45,936 nucleotides of DNA from assembly GCA_038231955.1 (NCBI GenBank), contig JBBSIS010000002.1, positions 1-45,936 on the forward strand. The letters are read 5' to 3'. The DNA comes from CADCTB01 sp038231955 (lineage in GTDB: Bacteria > Actinomycetota > Acidimicrobiia > Acidimicrobiales > AC-14). Shown in pieces: positions 29,217 through 36,031 of the stretch (its first letter is position 1; each line of letters starts with the position of its first letter). A program made the position numbers and the translations under genes. The notes beneath the pieces were generated by a model. That model searched no databases. It saw nothing but the letters and a program-made list of their open reading frames with translations, and was not told where the DNA came from.

Positions 29217-30869
29217 GTGCCCTTGGCCCGACTGGCTGTTGGCGTCCGCTGGGCCGCCCTGTCCATCGCCCTGGTCATATCGGCCATGGCGGGACGGCTT
29301 TCCCTCGCCGTGGCCGCCTGGGCCCTCGTCCTGGCCGCCGTTGCCTTCTGGCAGACGCGACACACGCGCCGGTCCAAGGAAGGCGACGGTCAGGCAACGA
29401 GCTTTGTAAAGCTGCCGTTGGCGTTGGTAATGGAGGTTGTCGTCGCCGCTGTCGCCGTCGCAGCCACGGGCTCGTGGGCATCGCCTCTGGTGTTCTGCCT
29501 CCTTGCCGCGGTGATGGCCGCCGGGTTCGGCCGAGGCTTCGCTCTTGCCTTGCAACTGGCGGTGGCTGCGACCGTCGTCGACGGCGTCGTTCTGGGACTC
29601 CAGGTGGGCGGGGTGTCGCGGCCCAGCCTGGCCGCTGGGGCGCAGTGGGCGGCTGAGCTCATGCTCGTAGCCCTCCTTGCCGGCTACACCCGGCGCGTCT
29701 TCGGCGAAGCGGAGTGGCGCTATGCGCAGGCGCTCGACCGGATGAACCAGCTCAGCGAGGCTAACGAGCTGCTGGTGTCGCTGCATCGGGTGGCCCAGAG
29801 CCTGCCCGCCTCTCTGAACCTGGACCAGGTGCTCGCCTCCACCATCTCCCGGCTGCGTAGCCTCATCGACTGCGACGTCGTCGGCATCCTTCTACGGGAT
29901 GAGTCGACCGCAGGGTGGACGATCGCCGCCAGCGAGGGCGCCGCATTGATGGGCACCATGACTTCGGCAACGTTACCGGGCCCGCTTCTGGCTGCCACCG
30001 CTAGCAGCGTGGCGTCCCTCGTCGTCAGCCTCGGCCCCGGTGAAGGCCTCGGCCCCGAGATCCTTGCCGGGTCGGGGCTCTACGCTCCGCTTCACGCTCG
30101 GGGCGAGCTCATCGGTCTTCTCGCGCTGGAGCACCATGAGGCCGGCTTCTACGCCCGCCGGGATCTTCGCCTCGTCGACGGCTTCATCGAGCCGGCCGCC
30201 TTGACGATCGACAACGCCCGGTGGTTCGCCCGACTGCGGACGATCGGCGCCGACGAGGAACGGACGCGCATCGCCCGCGACATGCATGACAGTGTCGGCC
30301 AGTCCCTGGCCTATGTCGCCTTCCAGCTCGACCGGCTAACCACCCTTGCCGAGGCCGGACCATTGCGCTTGGAGCTCGACACCCTGCGAACCGAGGTCCG
30401 AGGGGTATTGACCGAGGTGCGCGACACGCTGTGCGATCTACGGACTGACGTGACCGACGCGTGCGACCTGGCCGACACGCTCGACGCCTTCCTGGACCGG
30501 TTCCGCCAACGTGGGGCCATCAAGGTGAGCTTCCTCCGCTCTGGAACCGGCCGTCTGCCGGTGGTCCAGGAGCAGGAGCTCTGGCGGATCGCTCATGAGG
30601 CGATCACCAACGTGGAGCGCCACGCCGAGGCCCAACAGCTTCGGATTACTTGGGACTGCGACGGCCACCACGGGCGGCTCACGATCGCCGACGACGGCCG
30701 AGGTTTCGCAAGCGGCAGCCCGGCCCGAGCGGACGCCTACGGGATCCAGGGCATGCGTGAGAGAGCCGAAGCAATCGGGGCGGCCCTGGAGATCCGCTCC
30801 GCTCCGCTGGTAGGGACGACGGTCGATTGCCGTTTGCCGGCCATCAGGGGGGCAGTGGAAGCCGCCTGA
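29217..30869 (+). CDS. GAF-domain histidine kinase of the pilus locus
   Basis: The 550-aa protein has five or six N-terminal membrane helices (residues 1-165), a short coiled segment, a GAF domain (LDQVLASTISRLRSLIDCDV to GLLALEHHEAGFYARRDLRL), HisKA_3 (RTRIARDMHDSVGQSLAYVA, His near residue 355) and HATPase (HEAITNVERHAEAQQ, ADDGRGF). GTG start 29217 lies 9 bp after tadC, so it belongs to the pilus operon and probably controls pilus expression through the adjacent regulator. The GAF ligand is unknown. Confidence 0.88.
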   Translation: MPLARLAVGVRWAALSIALVISAMAGRLSLAVAAWALVLAAVAFWQTRHTRRSKEGDGQATSFVKLPLALVMEVVVAAVAVAATGSWASPLVFCLLAAVMAAGFGRGFALALQLAVAATVVDGVVLGLQVGGVSRPSLAAGAQWAAELMLVALLAGYTRRVFGEAEWRYAQALDRMNQLSEANELLVSLHRVAQSLPASLNLDQVLASTISRLRSLIDCDVVGILLRDESTAGWTIAASEGAALMGTMTSATLPGPLLAATASSVASLVVSLGPGEGLGPEILAGSGLYAPLHARGELIGLLALEHHEAGFYARRDLRLVDGFIEPAALTIDNARWFARLRTIGADEERTRIARDMHDSVGQSLAYVAFQLDRLTTLAEAGPLRLELDTLRTEVRGVLTEVRDTLCDLRTDVTDACDLADTLDAFLDRFRQRGAIKVSFLRSGTGRLPVVQEQELWRIAHEAITNVERHAEAQQLRITWDCDGHHGRLTIADDGRGFASGSPARADAYGIQGMRERAEAIGAALEIRSAPLVGTTVDCRLPAIRGAVEAA

Positions 30870-31516
30870 TGACCACGAGTGTGCTGCTGGTCGACGACCA
30901 TAGAATGCTTCGGGACGGCCTGCGCCGATCGATGGAGCACCACGGCTTCGTCGTAGCGGGGGAGGCCGACAATGGCCAAGAGGGGGTTTGCATGGCCGTG
31001 GCCCTGCGACCCGATGTGGTGTTGATGGACGTCTCCATGCCGGTGCTCGGCGGCGTGGAGGCGACCCGCCAGATCCGCCTGACGTCACCGACGTCGCAGG
31101 TGGTCATGCTGACCATGCACACCGACGGCGACGTGATTGCGCGGGCCATCCAGGCGGGCGCTATCGGCTATCTGGTCAAGGACTGCTCCACCGAGGAGGT
31201 GGTCGCCGCCGTCCGCCTGGCCGCGTCAGGCGAGAGCGTCCTGTCCGCCGGACTGGCCGGCTCGATGCTGTCGGCGGTCAAGAAGGGAGGGCGGCGAGAT
31301 GCCGACAACGGGGGATCGGTCATCAGCGCGCGGGAGGAGGAGGTGCTCCAGCTCGTCGCCGACGGACTGTCGTTGCCCGAGGTTTCGGCTCGGCTTTACA
31401 TCAGTGCCAAGACGGTAAAGAACCACCTGGCGTCCATCTACGCCAAGCTCGACGCCCGCGACCGGACCCAGGCCGTCCTGCGCGCCGTTCGCATGGGAAT
31501 CATCCGCCTCGACTGA
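30869..31516 (+). CDS. NarL/LuxR-family response regulator of the pilus locus
   Basis: The 215-aa protein has a receiver domain (VLLVDDHRMLRDGLRRSMEH, phospho-acceptor in DVVLMDVSMP, Lys in YLVKDCS). A LuxR helix-turn-helix follows (ISAREEEVLQLVADGLSLPE, SAKTVKNHLASIYAKLDARD). The start shares one base with the kinase stop (TGATG). The flp genes directly downstream are an obvious candidate target. Confidence 0.9.
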   Translation: MTTSVLLVDDHRMLRDGLRRSMEHHGFVVAGEADNGQEGVCMAVALRPDVVLMDVSMPVLGGVEATRQIRLTSPTSQVVMLTMHTDGDVIARAIQAGAIGYLVKDCSTEEVVAAVRLAASGESVLSAGLAGSMLSAVKKGGRRDADNGGSVISAREEEVLQLVADGLSLPEVSARLYISAKTVKNHLASIYAKLDARDRTQAVLRAVRMGIIRLD

Positions 31517-31536
31517 TCGACCTTGGGAACGGGCTG

Positions 31537-31614
31537 AATGAGGCAAACGGCCCATCAAGTCATCGCCCACCGGGCCGATACATCAATTACAAGCAAAGCC
31601 CCGGATCGGGGCGA
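31537..31614 (+). promoter_or_regulatory. flp leader, copy 1
   Basis: This 78-nt block aligns without gaps to 31903-31980. It can fold into successive hairpins: GCCC/GGGC around 31565-31575 and GCCCC/CGGGGC at about 31598-31612. It also carries the direct repeat CATCAA within CCCATCAA and TACATCAA. An AGGAG site follows before flp1. It contains GGCAAAC and GCAAAGCC, reminiscent of c-di-GMP-I riboswitches, but copy 2 lacks both. Confidence 0.5.
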
Positions 31615-31634
31615 TCCGAAACTAGGAGAACGAC

Positions 31635-31820
31635 ATGGACCTGTACAAGAGCATCGCCCCCTACCTGCGAGCCCGCTTCGGCGACACCGAGCGTGGCGCC
31701 GCCCTCGTGGAGTACGCACTGCTGCTCGCCCTCATCGCCGTGGTCGCCATCGGCGCCCTGACCCTGCTGGGCAAGAACGTGAACAGCAAGTTCACCTCCA
31801 TCGCCAACTCGCTCAACTAA
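31635..31820 (+). CDS. flp: Flp prepilin, copy 1
   Basis: The 61-aa major pilin precursor has a 20-residue leader and the class III processing site RGAALVEYALLLALIAVVAI. Cleavage after Gly would leave Glu at mature position 5 and Tyr at 6, both characteristic of Flp. The mature pilin is about 40 residues and almost entirely one helix. It differs from copy 2 by one residue (Asn50 here, Asp there). Confidence 0.95.
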   Translation: MDLYKSIAPYLRARFGDTERGAALVEYALLLALIAVVAIGALTLLGKNVNSKFTSIANSLN

Positions 31821-31850
31821 TCCACTACTGACCTTCCCCCGGTCAACCAG

Positions 31851-31878
31851 GAGGGAGCGGACCTCGGTCCGCTCCCTC
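31851..31878 (+). terminator. Terminator after flp1
   Basis: A perfect 13-bp stem (31851-31863 with 31866-31878) is built on GGGAGCGGACC/GGTCCGCTCCC, followed by TTCGCG. The same stem, longer, follows flp2, so the unit was duplicated with its terminator. Confidence 0.7.
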
Positions 31879-31902
31879 TTCGCGTTCCGGCGGAGTTGGG
31901 CA

Positions 31903-31980
31903 GATGAGCCGAACGGCCCATCAATCTCCTGCCCGGCAGGCCGATACATCAAGTACACGCCAAGCCCCCGAACGGGGCGA
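31903..31980 (+). promoter_or_regulatory. flp leader, copy 2
   Basis: Paralogue of 31537-31614. Conserved stretches include GGCCCATCAA, GGCCGATACATCAA and GGGGCGA, while loop bases differ, for example GCCCC-CGAA-CGGGGC here against GCCCC-GGAT-CGGGGC in copy 1. An AGGAG site follows. The conservation of paired segments suggests a functional RNA or operator, though the duplication may simply be recent. Confidence 0.5.
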
Positions 31981-32003
31981 GTCAAACCCGAGGAGAGCTA
32001 CCC

Positions 32004-32189
32004 ATGGACCTGTACAAGAGCATCGCCCCCTACCTGCGAGCCCGCTTCGGCGACACCGAGCGTGGCGCCGCCCTCGTGGAATACGCCCTGCTGCTCGCCC
32101 TCATCGCCGTGGTCGCCATCGGCGCATTGACCCTGCTGGGCAAGAACGTCGACAGCAAGTTTACCTCCATCGCCAACTCGCTCAACTAG
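32004..32189 (+). CDS. flp: Flp prepilin, copy 2
   Basis: The 61-aa prepilin is identical to copy 1 except Asp50 for Asn50. The coding sequences differ at only eight bases, so the duplication is recent or homogenised by gene conversion. The same RGAALVEY processing site is present. It has its own leader and terminator, so each copy can be expressed alone, giving a higher pilin dose than the assembly genes. Confidence 0.95.
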   Translation: MDLYKSIAPYLRARFGDTERGAALVEYALLLALIAVVAIGALTLLGKNVDSKFTSIANSLN

Positions 32190-32220
32190 CGCCGACATCC
32201 GGCCCTTCCCCGGTCGCGAG

Positions 32221-32254
32221 CAGAAGGGAGCGGACCTCGGTCCGCTCCCTTCTG
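32221..32254. terminator. Terminator after flp2, bidirectional
   Basis: A perfect 16-bp stem (32221-32236 with 32239-32254) with a two-base centre lies between flp2 and the convergent membrane-protein gene ending at 32267. The flanking AGAAGG/CCTTCT gives short T/A-rich ends on both strands, so it can serve both transcripts. Confidence 0.75.
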
Positions 32255-32266
32255 CGCGTCACCCGG

Positions 32267-33667
32267 TCAGCGCTGGAGCACCACGTAGTCCTTTTCGCCG
32301 AAAGTTTCCCGCCAACCCTTCGCCAGTAGGATCTGCACGATCGGTGCCTTGCGGCTCCAGAGCATCACGTCGATCTGCCGACGATCGATGACGCCCATGG
32401 TCCCTGGTCCGGGCATCAGGAGCGCCTCGTAGTCTCGTGAGACCGGGAGCGGGTACATGTCGAAGCGGTCATCGATGAAGACCCGAGCCCTGGCGCCGTA
32501 ACGCAGTGTGAGGTAGTTGCCGACGAACTCCTGCTCGGCGAGGCGGTGGGGCTCGGCCAGCAGGCCCTGCTCCTCCAGCCACGTCACCGACTTCGTGGGA
32601 TATCCGACCACGTCGATCGGCTTGGACGTGAAGATGAACGTGGCGAAAATCGCAAAAGCAGCCGCGACCGTGGTCAGCACGGCGCGGTTCATCCGGGGAT
32701 TGCCGCCCGACCGTATCGGAGCGGTATCGGGGCGACGAAGAGCCCGCCCTAGCGCCGGCGCCAGCACCACCGCCATCGGGCCGATGTTGCGGGCGGCGAG
32801 GAGAGCGGCGGCGATGAACCCGACCACCGGGAGGACATCGCGCCAGTTCAGGCGGGCGCGCAACAGCAGGACTAGGGCGACGGCGAGCGAGCCCAGGACG
32901 AGATATCCACCGGTCCGGGAAAAGTTCGGCGACCGCCATTCGACGATGTTGCGGAACGCCTCGCTCTTCTGGCCGAGGGTCAACGGGAAGGCCAGGAGGC
33001 GCCAACCCAGCGGGTTGAGTACCGAGATCACCAGGCCGGCGGCGAACCCGCCGACATAGCGCCAGGTCTCTCGGGGCCAGGCCCGCCAGTCGAGCCCTTC
33101 CCCGACGGCCCGGGCCCCCAGCCACGCCAGGCCGAGCGGGAACGACCCGTGGCTGTTGACCCAAACCCAGGCCACGGGGATCAACAGCCACGGGCGTTTG
33201 CGACGCTCAACGATGGTGATCGTGAGGGCCATGCAGACCAGGCCGAACAGGAGCGGGCGGGGGCTCCACAAGGCGACGCCGACGCCGATTGCGGTGATCC
33301 CGGCCAGGGCGGTGCGCAGCGCAGAGCCGGTCCGGGCCAAGCGGACCATCAGCAAGGCCAGCACGGCCAGAAGAACGGCCTGCTCGAGAACGACCAGCCT
33401 GAACCCGCCGAGACGGTAGGCCCAGCCGTAGGTCCATTCCGGCAACCAGCTCTGCACCACCCAACGGGTGCCGGCCGCAGTCCAGGAGTAGGGATCGGCC
33501 CGGGGAATGGCCCCGGTCCGGGCCATGTCGATCCCCGTGCGCAAATGGGTGAGCGCTGAGTTGTCGCCGATGGACTGGGCCCCGACCCTGAAGCCGAAAA
33601 GCACGAGGGCCGCCATGAACAGCGACTCCATGCTCGGAGCCCGCACGAACTGCTTCAGCTTCGCCAT
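32267..33667 (-). CDS. Polytopic membrane protein, possible GT-C-type glycosyltransferase
   Basis: The 466-aa protein has about ten hydrophobic helices and a C-terminal soluble segment (VFIDDRFDMYPLPVSRDYEA). The first loop, THLRTGIDMARTGAIPRADP followed by YSWTAAGTRWVVQSWLPEW, is familiar from uncharacterised membrane proteins encoded near polysaccharide or pilin-glycosylation genes. I cannot name a substrate. Its location beside the flp genes makes pilin glycosylation a possibility only. Start ATG 33667 begins MAKLKQFVRAPS; the longer upstream frame is antisense to rpsA. Confidence 0.6.
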   Translation of the reverse strand: MAKLKQFVRAPSMESLFMAALVLFGFRVGAQSIGDNSALTHLRTGIDMARTGAIPRADPYSWTAAGTRWVVQSWLPEWTYGWAYRLGGFRLVVLEQAVLLAVLALLMVRLARTGSALRTALAGITAIGVGVALWSPRPLLFGLVCMALTITIVERRKRPWLLIPVAWVWVNSHGSFPLGLAWLGARAVGEGLDWRAWPRETWRYVGGFAAGLVISVLNPLGWRLLAFPLTLGQKSEAFRNIVEWRSPNFSRTGGYLVLGSLAVALVLLLRARLNWRDVLPVVGFIAAALLAARNIGPMAVVLAPALGRALRRPDTAPIRSGGNPRMNRAVLTTVAAAFAIFATFIFTSKPIDVVGYPTKSVTWLEEQGLLAEPHRLAEQEFVGNYLTLRYGARARVFIDDRFDMYPLPVSRDYEALLMPGPGTMGVIDRRQIDVMLWSRKAPIVQILLAKGWRETFGEKDYVVLQR

Positions 33668-33713
33668 GCCGCCGTTTCCGTTGGGACGGGCGCGACCGGC
33701 CGCCCTTGTCGGC

Positions 33714-35240
33714 TTACTCGGCCGCGGGCGCCTCGCCACCGTCGCCCGTCTCGGCGGCGGCGTCGATGGCCTCCGCAGGCCCGCCCGCCTCAACCGGGGC
33801 CTCCGCGGGCTCGGGGGGCTGGGGCGTCGCGTCCCCCGCGTCCGCAGGCGCCGCGTCCCCTGCCGCGGGCGCCGCGGCCCCGCCGACCTCGGCCGCGTAC
33901 TCGGCCCAGGCCGCCTGGGCCTCGGTCTCGGGGGTGAACTCGCCGCTCGGCCCGAAGTCCCCGGGGGCATAGTCGCCGATGTAGTTGCCCTGGTCGTCGT
34001 AGGCGTGCTCGCCGAAGGCTTCCTGGTACTCGGCGGCGACGACACCACCCTCGGCGGCCTGCTTGATCGACAAGCTGATGCGACGGCGCTGGAGGTCGAG
34101 GTCGATGATCTTCACCCACAGCTCTTCGCCCGGCGTGACGACCTGCTCGGGGAGATCAACGTGGTGGGCGGCCATCTCCGAGATGTGGACCAGGCCCTCG
34201 ATGCCCTCGCCGACCTGGACGAAGGCGCCGAAGGGCACCAGCTTGGTGACCCGGCCGTAGACCAGCTCGCCAACCCGGTGGTTGTTGGCGAACTCCTGCC
34301 ACGGATCCTGCTGGGTGGCCTTGAGCGACAGGCTGATGCGCTCGCGGTCGAGGTCGACCTCGAGCACCTGCACCTCGATCTCGTCGCCCACCGCCACGAC
34401 CGACGCGGGGTGGTCGACGTGCTTCCACGACAGCTCGGAGACGTGCACCAGGCCGTCCATGCCGCCCAGGTCGACGAAGGCGCCGAAGTTGACGACCGAG
34501 GACACGGTTCCCTTGCGGATCTCGCCGGGCTTGAGGTTCTCGAGGAAGTCCTCCCGCTGCTCCTTCTGGGTCTCCTCCAGCCACGCCCGGCGGGACAGCA
34601 CCCCGTTGTTGCGGTGCTTGTCGAGCTCGATGATCTTGGCTGCGAGGGTGCGGCCGACGTAGGGCTGCAGGTCGCGCACCCGGCGCAGCTCCACCAGGGA
34701 GGCGGGCAGGAAGCCCCGCAGACCGATGTCGAGGATGAGACCGCCCTTGACCACTTCGATGACCGGGCCGGAGACGACGCCGTTGGCCTCCTTGACCCGC
34801 TCGATCGTGCCCCACGCCCGCTCGTACTGGGCCCGCTTCTTGGACAGGATCAGCCGGCCCTCCTTGTCCTCCTTCTGGAGGACCAGGGCCTCGATCTCCT
34901 CGCCCATGGTGACGATCTCGCTGGGGTCGACGTCGTGGCGGATCGATAGCTCGCGAGCCGGGATCACGCCCTCGGACTTGAACCCGATGTCGAGCAGAAC
35001 CTCGTCCTTGTCGACCTTGACGACCGTGCCGGTGACGATGTCGCCGTCGTCGAAGTTGACGATGGTGCCGTCGATGGCGTCCTCGAACGACATGCCGCCC
35101 AGGTCGTCGTCGACCACGCTCCGGAACGTGTACTCACCGGCCTCGTTGAAGGTGCCGGGCTCGCCCGCGACGGCTGGCTCGGCGACTGGTTCAGCGGTTT
35201 CAGTCGGGGCAGAATCGAGGGAAGTGGTTTGGTCGGACAT
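33714..35240 (-). CDS. rpsA: 30S ribosomal protein S1
   Basis: The 508-aa protein has four S1 RNA-binding domains: GDIVTGTVVKVDKDEVLLDI (about 65-135), the ERVKEANGVVSGPVIEVVKG module, RKGTVSSVVNFGAFVDLGGM and GELVYGRVTKLVPFGAFVQV. The C-terminus is a long Ala/Pro/Glu tail of about 85 residues. It helps load mRNA on the ribosome. Four rather than six domains is usual for actinobacteria. Start ATG 35240 gives MSDQTTSLDSAPTETAEP. Confidence 0.96.
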   Translation of the reverse strand: MSDQTTSLDSAPTETAEPVAEPAVAGEPGTFNEAGEYTFRSVVDDDLGGMSFEDAIDGTIVNFDDGDIVTGTVVKVDKDEVLLDIGFKSEGVIPARELSIRHDVDPSEIVTMGEEIEALVLQKEDKEGRLILSKKRAQYERAWGTIERVKEANGVVSGPVIEVVKGGLILDIGLRGFLPASLVELRRVRDLQPYVGRTLAAKIIELDKHRNNGVLSRRAWLEETQKEQREDFLENLKPGEIRKGTVSSVVNFGAFVDLGGMDGLVHVSELSWKHVDHPASVVAVGDEIEVQVLEVDLDRERISLSLKATQQDPWQEFANNHRVGELVYGRVTKLVPFGAFVQVGEGIEGLVHISEMAAHHVDLPEQVVTPGEELWVKIIDLDLQRRRISLSIKQAAEGGVVAAEYQEAFGEHAYDDQGNYIGDYAPGDFGPSGEFTPETEAQAAWAEYAAEVGGAAAPAAGDAAPADAGDATPQPPEPAEAPVEAGGPAEAIDAAAETGDGGEAPAAE

Positions 35241-35308
35241 GGGTCGGTCGGCCTTCTTTCCGGGCGGGAGCTCGGGAGGCGGCGTCGGTCGCGGCACTCC
35301 CACCGGAA

Positions 35309-35314
35309 ATTCTA
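35309..35314 (-). promoter_or_regulatory. Probable rpsA -10 element
   Basis: TAGAAT on the minus strand lies about 70 nt before the rpsA ATG, between rpsA and the TA4 toxin stop. It is a good -10 match; no convincing -35 is seen. Confidence 0.4.
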
Positions 35315-35335
35315 CCAGTGAGGTTCTGGGTGGAC

Positions 35336-35686
35336 CTAGGACGCGATGCCCGACGGACAACCGATCGCTTCGGTTGTGGCCGCGCAGATCTGCTCCATGG
35401 TGGTCTGTGTCGCCTTCCCGACACGACGGACGAGGCTCTCTCGCGGGAGGAGTTGGAGATTGTCGAGGTTCACGACGCACCGCCTTCGGATGCCGTCGGC
35501 CTCGCCCAACTCGACCTCGGTCGACAGGCCCCGGATCGTCGACGTCACCGGTCCGATGATCACCGAGTCGAGGAACCGACCAAGCGGATCGCGGGTGAGC
35601 ACCACCGCCGGCCGCCGCTTGTCGAGCTCGGCCAGCCAGATCTCGCCCCGCCGAGGTGTCGGTGTCGCTACTCGTTCTCGGGCCAT
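35336..35686 (-). CDS. MazF-family toxin (TA4 toxin)
   Basis: The 116-aa protein contains PRRGEIWLAELDKRRPAVVL, a DSVIIGPVTSTIRG strand, STEVELGEADG and VVNLDNLQLLPRESL, an excellent MazF match. ATG 35686 overlaps the antitoxin end by 19 bp; an in-frame GTG at 35725 would add 13 basic residues. The pair lies between rpsA and polA, two genes that are normally neighbours in actinobacteria. Confidence 0.9.
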   Translation of the reverse strand: MARERVATPTPRRGEIWLAELDKRRPAVVLTRDPLGRFLDSVIIGPVTSTIRGLSTEVELGEADGIRRRCVVNLDNLQLLPRESLVRRVGKATQTTMEQICAATTEAIGCPSGIAS

Positions 35687-35931
35687 TCGGCGTCCCAATC
35701 TGTCTCGTCGTGGAGGTCGTTCCACCCGGGCTGCGCCCGCCCCAGGGCAGCCTCCTCGGCAGTCGGGGGAACCGCGGCGTAGGCCTCGACGTCCCGGCGC
35801 AACCGGCCCCGACGGATGACCTCGGAGATGGCGATGTCGACAGCGGCCGACGTCGACCCGGCCCCCAGGAGCTCCCGCGCCTCGGCAAGCTTGGCCCGAT
35901 CGATGGTAATCGTCGCCTTCTCTTTCGCCAT
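35668..35931 (-). CDS. Ribbon-helix-helix antitoxin (TA4 antitoxin)
   Basis: The 87-aa protein MAKEKATITIDRAKLAEARE, with STSAAVDIAISEVIRRGRLR, has the RHH/VapB-like DNA-binding region. The acidic tail (DLHDETDWDAEWPENE) probably neutralises the toxin. ATG 35931 is 7 nt after TAGTAT (35939-35944), so the transcript probably starts at or near the start codon; the AGGAAG is too close for a standard ribosome-binding site. Confidence 0.87.
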   Translation of the reverse strand: MAKEKATITIDRAKLAEARELLGAGSTSAAVDIAISEVIRRGRLRRDVEAYAAVPPTAEEAALGRAQPGWNDLHDETDWDAEWPENE

Positions 35932-36031
35932 ACTTCCTATACTACCGCGCCATGCCTCCCATGAACCGGTGGCACTCAGGGTCGCCTAACGACGCTGACC
36001 GAAACCAGTTCGCTGAAGGAGGCCCGTGCCG

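Noticed and set aside
31537..31614. c-di-GMP-I riboswitch before flp1
   Set aside because: GGCAAAC and GCAAAGCC occur, but the spacing does not fit the class and the paralogous leader of flp2 lacks both motifs.
31851..32254. Repeated stems as a CRISPR array
   Set aside because: Only two copies, far apart, each directly after a flp gene: they are duplicated terminators.
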